This document shows, in pieces, positions 45,877-55,961 of a stretch of DNA of 64,000 bases. Source of the stretch: Kalmusia sp. IMI 367209 (Eukaryota; Ascomycota; Dothideomycetes; Pleosporales; Didymosphaeriaceae); the NCBI GenBank assembly GCA_027946365.1, contig JAPEUQ010000013.1, forward strand, positions 124,001 through 188,000. Direction: 5' to 3'. Position 1 is the first letter of the stretch. Each line of letters begins with the position of its first letter. The notes under the pieces are model-generated. The model was not told where the DNA came from and searched no databases. It saw nothing but the letters and a program-made list of their open reading frames with translations. Both the position numbers and the translations under genes were made by a program.

Positions 45877-48044
45877 AAACATGATACGGATTTTCGTTCG
45901 CAACTAGGCGATTGTGTCGGGTAGAGAGCTGATTGATACGTACCGAGCTTCACCACAGCTGACCTAAGCGGAAAACTGCTTCATTAAGCCCTCACAGACA
46001 GTCTTTCAATTGCATACTAGAAATATCTGACCATGGATAACTATCCCTCCATCCATGTGGATTGAAAAGTGCATGATGCTTTCGGCAACGAAATCATTTC
46101 TAGCAAAGTTCTAGCTTAGGCACAAACGACTTCACCTACCGCTTCGAAAAGACCAGAGTGATCTGGACGACAAGATGACCAAATGCAACAAAGACGATAT
46201 TTTGATGTGTTCGCACACGCTTCTTCGGATTTGTACGCTTATGTGTTTTCAAGTGGGCAAACTTCTAGTGTCTATTTAATATTGCTCTAACAGCTTGTGA
46301 GTAAATATATCCTGGGATGAGAAGTTATGACTTTTTTTTTTTGAATTATTTTAGACTTTGGAGCATGCTGGCTACTGTATCAGCGTTGGATTAAGAAGTG
46401 TCCGACGAGTTGGTGTGACCTGCATACACAAGGATGACCTTAAATAGTAATTCGATGCTGGTCCGCGGAGCCCGGAGATTTCGAAATTGAGCTTGGAACT
46501 CGACAAGGGACTCTCCTCTCTTCATCAGTCCTTTGACCTGCGATTTACAAGGCTCAAGGTCTTCTCTAGATTCAACCTAATCATTCCTATCTTCTCAAAC
46601 CTTCTAATGACTTCTAAAGCGAAGTCGGTGACGCTCAAGCCCTACATATTCCCAACCTCAAAGAAATCATCTTCCAGAATCCATCAACCTAGCATGCACA
46701 ATACTGACGCCACCGCATCGGCCCGCTTCCTTCATTCAGCATCTGCATAGATGAGTCTCATCACGATTTCCTAGCGAGGAAGAGTTGCCATGATCCATCT
46801 CGGTAGCTCACCAGCCGTGCGCTCTCATCAGAGAGTAGTCAATTGTGACCTTCGATCCGTTCACACCGTATTTGAGAAATATCCAGACGAGAAGTTGCTC
46901 CAGAAGGCCTAGGTCTGAGGCGAATTCGCAGCTCGATGGTTCTCTTAATGAAGGTTCATTTGGTCGCAATTTGACGAAGAGCACGTTGAGTGCGAATTAT
47001 CGAATTTATGACATTCCCGACTTCTATCCGAAATATGAAATGCAAGGGCACTCAGTAACGTGGTCTGACAATCCCTGCACTCTCGCCAACCGCCGGAAAC
47101 AGCGAGCGCGCATATTATCCATAAATCGCCGCAACTACTGCCAAGCAATGATAAATTACACAAACGCTGGTCGAGACTCGTCTTGTAAGCACTGCTTTCC
47201 TGGATGTCGGAGCCTTTGCTAGCGACGATACGATGTCGACCCCGAGGACTGTATCTTATTCTGTCGCCACGCTGTCACCTGACCCAATATATTTCATAGA
47301 GCTGCGGCGGTAACCGTCATTTATTTTGGCACTTCGGACTGTTATTTTTGGACGAGCGATCGACGAGACTGATGTTGAGGCTTAGGCGAGCCGCCCTGCA
47401 GGTCCCACTGCAATTAACCTCACAGTCGAAGCTTTTCGTATTCTTACTATGCGCCTTGTCCCGTCGTACCTGCCAGCTTCCATACGTACAGATCCCGTGC
47501 GGCAATCACCGAACGTGACCATCTCATCCTCAAACGCCCATCTTAGTTAGTGGTTCTGGCTCGTATTCGCCATCTCAGAATCTTCGCCTAGAGCTTTCCG
47601 TCATCAGCGTGGCCAGCTAGACCATTCCTCGCAATATACGCAGCTCTGCGGCCCTACGCAAAAAGCATCCAGAGGTAAGCTAGGCCGCAGAAGACCATGG
47701 CATTTCAATACCGAATAGCTATATGTGAGCTAATAATAAATGCAGGCTAACCGGATTGCGGAATTCGTGATGGGCGGAAGCGGTGACTTCGTCCAAGGCG
47801 ACGCGCGAGAAGTGGCCAGATGGCTCACCACGAGCAGCCTGGGCAAGCAGAGGTCCGTGAGAGACTCTCGATGTCTGGACCCGGGGAGAAACATATTTGA
47901 AATATGCGGGTTGGCAGGTAGTATAAAGGTCAGTGATTGTCCCTCGTTGATGATCATCATCTCAGATCGTCAGTGTCCAATTACTTCTTCAGTTCGCACC
48001 CAAACACCCACCCCACGGGATTCCTTTCTCAAGAATCAATTAAA
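45877..48044. other. Intergenic stretch, no gene supported
   Basis: Short + frames at 46487-46750 and 46845-47222 have protein-like composition but no start, splice or domain I can defend; they could be remnants of an F-box/leucine-rich type gene. The T run at 46330-46341 is the only repeat. The 3' part is the promoter of the DUF4360 gene. Confidence 0.5.
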
Positions 48045-48944
48045 ATGCATTCCAAGATCGTTACTTTCCTCCTTCCTCCTCGCAGTTGCGAACCCTCCCA
48101 GCCCCCGATGCTGGCTCCGGAACCGCCCCCGATCCAGCTCAAATCACAATCATCGACAGTGCCTACTCTGGAAATGGCTGCCCACAAGGTTCAGTCTCGA
48201 CTAGCACCTCTCCCGACAAGACTGTAAGAGATCGCCTACGACTTTCCTTCCCTCGCGTCCCTGCCCGCTGAGAGGCAAATGGCCGCGAGGGAGGTTTTGT
48301 TTCGGAGATCATTTTTGACGATTATGACCAGGTTATCACGTACGGCTTCGACCAGTTCCAGACGTACATTGGCCCCGGAATCGCCACGAAGGACAACTCG
48401 CGCGCCTGCCAACTGCACTTGAACCTTAAGTACCCTGGTGGCTTCCAGTACGCCGTCGTAGCCGCGACGTACCATGGCTGGGCGCGTCTAGACAAGGGCA
48501 TCACAGGCAACTTCATTACTAGCTACTACTTTTCCCAGGATGCCGGCAAGACGTCTACCACACGCATGTCCGCGACTGGCGGCGGCGCCCTCATCAACGG
48601 CCAAGTCTACACCAAGCAGGACCAAGTCGAGACCACTGCCGTTGTCTGGTCGCCGTGCGGCACCACCGGTATCCTCAACGTGAATAACCGCATCCAGCTC
48701 ACCAGCAGCAACTCGTCTGCTTATGGCGAACTGTCCAACGATGACGCGACCGTTGCGTTCACACAGCAGGTGCATGTTGCGTGGCAGCCTTGCACGCCCA
48801 AGAGGTAAGTCGCGTTCTTGTAGTCCATCTCATGTTCTTAACGAAGTTAGGGAATAGGGGCTGACATGGGTTCGTAGCGGCACTTCTCCTGGTGACACCA
48901 TTGGCATTGGAGGTCAGCCGGGTGTTGGCGTCGAGTACAGCTAG
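48045..48944 (+). CDS. DUF4360 secreted protein; reading frame broken in the signal peptide
   Basis: Exons up to 48223, 48332-48804 and 48878-48944 (introns 108 and 73 nt) carry a full DUF4360 domain: ITIIDSAYSGNGCPQGSVS, SPDKT joined to VITYGFDQFQTYIGPG, CQLHLNLKYPGGFQYAV, YHGWARLDKGITGNF, YYFSQDAGKT, VVWSPCGTTGILNVNNRIQL and VAFTQQVHVAWQPC, then a Gly-rich end (GIGGQPGVGVEYS). These are small secreted fungal proteins of unknown role. ATG 48045 (MHSKIVT) is well placed, but its frame does not reach the domain. The hydrophobic core LLAVA is readable one frame over and LPAPDAGSG in the third. Removing one T from the TTT near 48064 and one A near 48090 would restore a normal leader; no intron fits. 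Either two small insertions, sequencing error, or a recently lost secretion signal. Confidence 0.75.
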
Positions 48945-50198
48945 AGTGCGAGTCTCAAGAGGAAAAGGGATCCGACATGACTGTTTCTTTTGTCTGAGAT
49001 TGCATTGTTGAGGGGGACATGTGTACATAGCTTGCGCCGTGGGGAGGTTTTGATGACGAATTGAGATTTTTGACCTTGTGCTGTGGCATTTGAGTGATTG
49101 GACTATAACATGGAGAGTGTGATTGTACTGTTGATATTTCAGCTTCTTTCTGTTTTAACAAAGGTATGCTAGGAAAGGCACATCGCAAGCATCAACCTAG
49201 TAATCCATTGCCCAAAGCATCTGAGGAGAAGGACCATCGAGACAATAAAACCACACTCCAATGCTTCCAAATGATCACACCAGACAAGTTTCGTACCTTA
49301 CTTCCACCCGCCAAACAATACCCGACGCCCCCGTCCGCCCACATTGGCACATCTCGCACGACCACAAATCCGGTAACACCGTTGTCCGTCACATCGACGA
49401 CGCAGAACCCCAGAGCCAAGCCGGAGATCAGAGCACAGAACCTCCCCAGCCCCCAGCTCCCAACTCCAATAAAATATTCAAAGTACCATTCTCGCGCCCA
49501 ACCACTCACGCCCCTGCACGCTCACAAATCCCCCGCACGCAGACCAATCACGCCGCCCCGTCTGATATAAAGTGCTCTGCTTATCTATGACAGGCATCGT
49601 TTGCTCTACGCAGCCCAACGCGGAGGTGCGGGTTCTCGAGACGGGCCCCGCGTCTACCTTCTCGAACATGCATACTTGAACCCAGATATGATGTGCTTGG
49701 GTTAGGTTGAGTATTTGGAATATGGATTCGCAATGCAGCAGCGGCGCGCCGTTTGCCTCGCTGCTTACGCTACGCTACGATGCGTTTCGGACCGTTCCGA
49801 TCCACCGAATGGCGGGCCTTGTCAGATGTATATTATGATCGTGCATGTTATCGAGCAACGGGGACGCATTGACGCATGGAAGGCAAGGATGGTGATATGG
49901 AACTTCGCCGCGTGGGGATCGCGACCTCAGTGTTGAGGAGGGACAATCAAGCGCGTGCGTGTTAGTGCGAGGATACCTTTGATATTCATCTAGAAATGCA
50001 GGAACGGCCCAATGCCCAGGCGCCCGTCATTCCGTGCCGCTATACTGACATGCGCATCGTACACTACCCGCTCTACAGCTCTGAAATACACTCGAACGAA
50101 CGATGATGAGATAGATCCAGAAAAAAAGGATGTGATCGTACAAATCCCTCCTCCTCCCTTCGAAAGGTAAAACGTAAAACCGAAAATTTTGTGCAGAG
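48945..50198. other. Intergenic stretch, no gene seen
   Basis: Open frames of up to 134 codons (49166-49590) are Pro/Thr-rich on C-rich DNA and lie over frames on the other strand. Nothing is supported. Confidence 0.55.
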
Positions 50199-51148
50199 CT
50201 ACGACCGGCGTCGCGTCTCAATGGTCCTCAGAACATCCATCCATCCCCCATCATCTTCATCATCTTGATCGTTGCCTATACAGCAAGGAACACGCACGAA
50301 TCAGGAACCGACCATATCATTCAATATTTGGCCACCATGTACTTACCATTGTACGCCGTTGGGCCGCTGGCTTGCACGACGATTGGGTTTGAATCGACAA
50401 TCTGGACTGATACTCCGCCCGTGACAGAGGCTACAGGTGGGTCTGAGCTCGAGTTTCGGATGCGGATAAGCGTGATGCGTATTCGATAGGTGCCGGCCTG
50501 GCGGATGGCGAGGTCGGAGAAGCGCATGTAGCCCACGGCGCGAGGATCATTCAGCTCCATGGAGGCAATTGAGCCGTCTGCTTCGTCGTCGGCCAAGGTG
50601 TGGATGATCTCGCACCGACGGCCAGCGAGGAGGGTGTTGAGCACATTGGGGTCTGTTGAAGCCGTCGAACCTGGCTCAGGTACTAACGAGGCGGTGGCAA
50701 CAAGATTGGAAGCATCCCCGATAACGTCGTTTGGGTTTGGATTGGTCGTCCGCAGCAAGACGATGATGGCTCCATTGATTGAGTAGCCGGCGCGGGCAAC
50801 TGCAGGTGGCTGGACAATGATGTCCATGGCGTAGCCGATGTCTTCAGGCGAAAGGGGCTGCCGATTTGATCGTGGTACCCGGCTGTTTCCGGAGTGTCTT
50901 GAACGGACTGATCTGCTGCCAAACGCCCGCGGTCGTGCAACGTCAGCCATGGAGTTGCTTGCTGATGGCTCAGCTTCACCGTCGAATTGGTCGTTGAGGA
51001 GTTCTGCTATGCGGGCCGACCTTCGAATGGAGGCGGTGCGGCTGGTCCGTGGTGTGGTGTTGCGTGAAATGGATCTGCTCCCTCTCCTCGAAGTGCTCCG
51101 GGCAGGATTCGGATTTCTACCTCTTCCTCGGCCACGGCCCCTTTGCAT
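50199..51148 (-). CDS. Divergent velvet-domain protein with basic Arg/Gly-rich N-terminus
   Basis: Exons 51148-50347 and 50275-50199 (71-nt intron, GTAAGT donor) give 292 residues. Residues 1-45 are basic, opening with RG repeats (QRGRGRGRGRN) and continuing as SRRGSRSISRN. The velvet domain covers about 105-268: MDIIVQPPAVARAG, a middle IIVLL strand with long Ser/Pro loops, LAGRRCEIIHTLADDEADG, and the diagnostic GYMRFSDLAIRQAGTYRIRITLIRI. The short last exon adds an acidic tail (NDQDDEDDGGWMDVL). Velvet factors (VeA, VelB, VosA, VelC) are fungal NF-kB-like DNA-binding regulators of sporulation and secondary metabolism. This one lacks the usual RQQPxxAR wording and cannot be assigned to one of the four by eye. 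If splicing is ignored the frame ends a few codons past the donor. A non-ATG frame extends upstream to 51205. Confidence 0.78.
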
Positions 51149-52040
51149 CTGCTGAGGGATAAACCTAGACTCGCTTAGCACGGTTACTCTGAAGATGCCG
51201 GACAATGCTCAGCTTGTGCTGTTATGCCGCGCGGTAGAAATGAAGCGTGTAATGATAAAGTGAAAGTATAAACAAAGATATTTGGCAAAACGAAAGGAGG
51301 AAGGGAATACAGAAAACGGACGTGGGTCAACGGTGCCAGAAGCTGGCAATGTATACCACGGCCATGAAGGGCGAGATTGGCGGAATGGTTGGATGCAGTG
51401 ATAAGGAAATGAAGCTCAAGCCACGAGTCAGCCCTCTCATCATAGGTCTGTGAAGGCCGGTATGCTATATCCCGCGATGACGCCCAGACAGTGGACTACA
51501 GCGAAGACTTGGGGCGGCCTGGGGCCGACAATCGTGCCCTTTAATTTCACCAGGCCGTCTTTAGATGTGACGAAGGCCGCGTGCCCATATCTGAAGACGG
51601 ATATGGATGGTGAGATGAGGTGAGGTTCAGAAAACCTCTGCGAGGCCCCGGCCCGCCCCACATGACGGCACAGCGCAGTGACGGGCGGATCGCTGTAGGG
51701 AGCAGCGGACGGGCTGGCGAGACGCCGACTTAGGCTAAAGGGCAACCCTTTTCGCACGCCCGGAACAGACAGAATGACGAAAAGGCCAACAAAACAACGG
51801 CATGGAAATAAGAGTGGTGGAGGACGGCGGGGTAGATGGGGGACATGGAGCAGGTGGTGTTGCAGCGCGGGCATTGACGAGGCCCCTGCCTGCAATGCAT
51901 CATCGCTTCCCGGCGAGCCATGTGGGCGGCAGGGATGCCGCCAGCCTGACTAGCAGGAACGCGCATCGAAGCGAGATTGTATGCTCACCTTCGCGACCTC
52001 GTCCCACACACACAGCGCTTGCTGCTGCGTACTTGCTTTT

Positions 52041-52065
52041 GTGTGTGTATGTGTGCGCGCGCGCG
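52041..52065. repeat. Alternating purine-pyrimidine tract (GT)n(GC)n
   Basis: GTGTGTGTATGTGTGCGCGC and on to 52065 is strictly alternating purine/pyrimidine, a sequence class able to adopt Z-DNA under supercoiling. It lies in the non-coding stretch upstream of the velvet gene. Confidence 0.7.
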
Positions 52066-52323
52066 TCGGATGCGCCTATCACACCCTCCCGGAGACCGCC
52101 TGGGAACTGGCGGCGACAGATGAACGGCGTCACTGGCCGACACTGACAGTGACAACGATAACGACAACGACGACAACGACGCGATGCGACCACGGCAAAG
52201 GGCCGATGATACGTTCCGGCAGCGCGGCTCTTCGGGGGCCTCAGGACGGCACCGGCGCGGATGTGAGTCTGCCAGCGATATATTAGCCATGCTTTCCCCT
52301 CAGTGCCTGGAGCACCCGCCAGC

Positions 52324-52345
52324 TGCCGCCGCCGCCGCCGCCTCC
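52324..52345. repeat. (GCC)n trinucleotide repeat
   Basis: Six GCC units in a row with one variant unit, outside supported genes. Confidence 0.75.
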
Positions 52346-55300
52346 GCAACAGACCGGCGGCATAAACACTGAGGCCGCACCGTTCTGGGAGAGCTGGTCG
52401 ACTCACCGTCTTGCCTCAGGGCCGAGCTCGTCCGGCCAACTTTCTGGAAACCGCCGCTGCTGTGACAATGGGATCCTCCGTGCACGGCGTGCGCTCTGCA
52501 ATTTCCTTGGACCGCTGGCCGTGAAGAGGGAGCGATGTCTCAGTCGTCGAGTAGACCCAGAGCCAATGCTTGCGAACCCGGGGCTGCAGTGCGCTTTATG
52601 CAGCATCGAGGGCCGTCGTAGAAAGAGTCCGCCACCATTTATACCGTCCTTCTGTATGCCTCCACCAACACTGCTCTTGCCTCTCCTGGTGGGTTGCATC
52701 CTTACTCGACACGGCGCCCCGCCCTTCCGCCATTGGTCTCGAGAGCTTCTTTCTGGTTCTGGTTGTTATCCCGCGTGCTCTTCCCCTGGTGGATCAATGG
52801 CGGCGAGGCATGCTTGTCCGCCCCATCGCGCTGACGGCCGACGAGGGTGTCAGGCAGGAGCACAAAGACCGATTTGTACGATTCATTTGCTCCAATGAGA
52901 AGGCCTCGATGCATCCGCAGAAGCCACCAAGCCCGTCCATGCACCTCTCCGGAAGCTTCATCGAACTACTCTGGCTTCAACATAGGTCCGCACCATGGCA
53001 TCTTACATAGATGCACATTTTCAATAGCTGCTCACTCATCTGAGATCGTGGCTTGCTTTCGATCACCGGGCCGCGAATTTGGACAGATTGGATGGGTTGC
53101 TGTGGGGTTTCGAGAACGTCCTCCATCTGCAAGTCTTGCCAGGATCATGAGAATGCCGCCAATACCGACGGTTGGGCTCTGTGGACCCAAGGGCCATGCC
53201 TGTACCACTGCAGAGCCTCTTGGTGGGACCGGGTCTCATTGGTCTCGAAAAGCAAAAATGAGCGTGGCCCAAAACGTCGACATTACAACCACATCCATGT
53301 CCTCTGACGCCGCGTGGCTGGCAAATTTCTTGAGATCTACCGTCCGTGGCGACCATACCGAATGGCGAACATGTTCGCCTTCTCATTCTAAACATAGCTG
53401 CAGACGCCGAACTCCTCCGCGCCTGGTGTCCCTGCTCCACACGGCTGCGATCGCGATGCTGGACCGACACAAGCTTGGCGATCGACCATTCGTACACTTG
53501 CAGACGTGTACCACCAAAGGAAGCCAAAGGCTATCTACCCGCAGCCGTTCGATGTCGACATTGTCCACCAGGGCATTGTCTGCGAATCATGTACTGCCTG
53601 GGGCTCGGATCCAACTACCGACCCGACCGTTGTTATGCACATTGGCCCGATTGCCCGACATGAAATGTCAGCCTTGTCAGAGTGCGAAGTATTGGTTGCC
53701 CGCATCTTGGAACTGGTGACCTGATTACTACAGCACCATGTGTGTAGCATTACCTCTACGGACGCCACAAACTTATTGAATCATTGAGAAGGGAAGGATC
53801 CTTCACTGCGTAAGATTTCTCCCTAAACAAGGGCAAGACTTACCGCGTCCTGCGGGAAGCTGAATACCCGCAGACAATATCACATTAGACTCCCTGCGAA
53901 GGTTTTTCCTTTGTTCCCATTCAAGTATGGTTCACACTTTTGATCGCCAAGTGTATCGTCGTTGCCGCACGTTGACTGGCTAGGCAGTAGTAGATCTCGT
54001 ATCGAGAGCCTAGGCTTCTAACTATGCTTTTGCGGAAGCGCAGCCGCTGCCGAGCACCAAGTTCTTGGGTCCGAACATGCCTGCGCCCCTGCAGCCACAC
54101 CTCAACCCTCTTTTTGCTCTCTTGCATAGACATTCATCTAGGTATACGGGATCGTGCATGCTTTTTACGGAGCTCTCGCTCTCGCTTTCGTCGGTCTACT
54201 TCGCTTCTTCTGAAGTCAAGCATCCTGCACTTCATAATTTCTTTTTCCATGCATCCGGAAGACAACGTCACCATATTCATGTTCCAGATTTTGCTGCCCA
54301 TCAGCTTCACCAATCGGAAATTAAAGTATGTGGTTGCGCGCAATCGCTGGGCTCAAGATACTCGCCGGCTAGCGACGGGCGTCGTTACTCTAGGTGTCTC
54401 AGGACGACATGCCCAGTACTCACTGTTTGCCCGAATAATTTCGGTTCAAGACTTCTTGCAATGCATACGTGTTGACTTGCCTAATATGGGAGCTATGGCG
54501 ATCATACACCTAGCGCGGCTGGAGCAAACGTCCACATTCAGTCAGCTCCCACAGTCAACACAATTTCCTCTACCAAGGTTACTGCTGCCATCACATGGTT
54601 TGGCCATTGACGATCAGTCTATCCGGACAGGGGATGTTTTGTATTCCTCAAGTAGACGGTTTGCTGGTTCTAAAATATGTGCTCACGGCAATCGTGCTTC
54701 ATATCGTCGCTTGTCATGGACTTTTCCAGCTGTCTTATTTGACTCAGCTGCGAAAGGACCCTGTCTCAGGCCTGAAGTACAACACCTTCGACCATATTTC
54801 GTCATACCGATCAGGATACCTCAGCTCCTGGATCCAGAGTACTGGGTCAAGCCAAAATTTCCCAATTAGGCCTCGTCTGTCTTAGAAGATTTCTATGCGT
54901 GCCTTGCGCTGTTCTGCGCTCTTGTACAACGAAAGCACGAACGATAGTTCCCCAATACTCTAGATTGAATTCCGATACCATGGTAGACCTTGCACCATCG
55001 GCGCCTATCTACTACTTCAATACTCACCTAGGTTGGTCTCGGGTTTCGCCACCTAGCACTGACTCGTGTCTGATGCCCGTCTGTCTGGAAGCAGGTTGCT
55101 CGATAACATGGCTGGTATGACGGCGTACTGCACGACCGTGATTGTCAGACCCGAGGCGCTCGCGACCACAAAACAGGATTGCATGGCACATGCGCATGTT
55201 GTACCCACCATCATATTATAAAGACGATCAAAAAAATCTTTTCATCTACTGCCTTGAACGCTTCTAGAGGAATCTGAGCTGACTTGAGCAACACCGGCGG

Positions 55301-55961
55301 TGTCCGCCAGTGGACCAACAGGCTTTCAACTGACGTAGGGACCTTATCATTTCTCCTTCAGATGCCCATTTACCTAATTGGTATACTAGTAATGAAGATA
55401 GGCCTTGACTGTCATCAACGCGTCACGCGGTATAATCATGCGCCTTCAGTCCTGTCGTGCGTGTGCACTGTGCTGTAACTCACCGAATCTGCTACTTCAA
55501 CGCAAGCATGAACAAGAGCGGTGTGCTAGGAGATCGGGTGAACAAGCAGTAGGTACACCTCAGTGAGCGGCAAGATGCGCAGGATCACGGCGTGAGGGTG
55601 TTTTTTGTTCCGGTACTCACGCATGAGTGCGAGTTTAGATGTTGGGAGTGGTGAAGGACAACGGCGGGCAAAAAGGTCTAGCCGTATAAGGCTAGTGCAA
55701 CTTGCCTTCTTCCATGGCTGGTCAAGATTCACAATAACGGGTGTGCATCATATGACTTAACGGAATAAAAAACTAGGATATGTATTCCAAGATCAGGAGA
55801 TTCAGCATATAGATTAGCTCAACGATAGAATCGGCGAAGTCATGATGCTATGGGTGGTTGCCGCTCAGACCAGCTTGGCGGCTCTGCCCCGCTGCCTGCC
55901 AAAATTTCCAGAGTTCGCTGCGTCGATTGACGCATAGCAGTGGCCCCACCCTCGTTTTCCC

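Larger units (their letters stand above)
51149..55961. other. 4.8-kb stretch without a supported gene
   Basis: Two + frames are long (52847-53719, 290 codons; 54024-54869, 281 codons) but have biased composition, no family match and overlapping open frames on the other strand. The 3' end of the frame 53506-53724 (FDVDIVHQGIVCESC, then ARHEMSALSECEVLVARIL) has balanced composition and might be the tail of an unrecognised gene. Low-complexity runs lie at 52041-52065 and 52324-52345. The first 200 bp are the velvet gene's leader and promoter. Confidence 0.5.

Noticed and set aside
52847..53719. DOMON-like motif GWVAVGF in a 290-codon frame
   Set aside because: Only this short word matches. The following residues do not continue the domain and there is no signal peptide.
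54024..54869. 281-codon + frame
   Set aside because: No domain, biased composition, and other frames open on the same stretch. Kept only as a mention in the gap entry.
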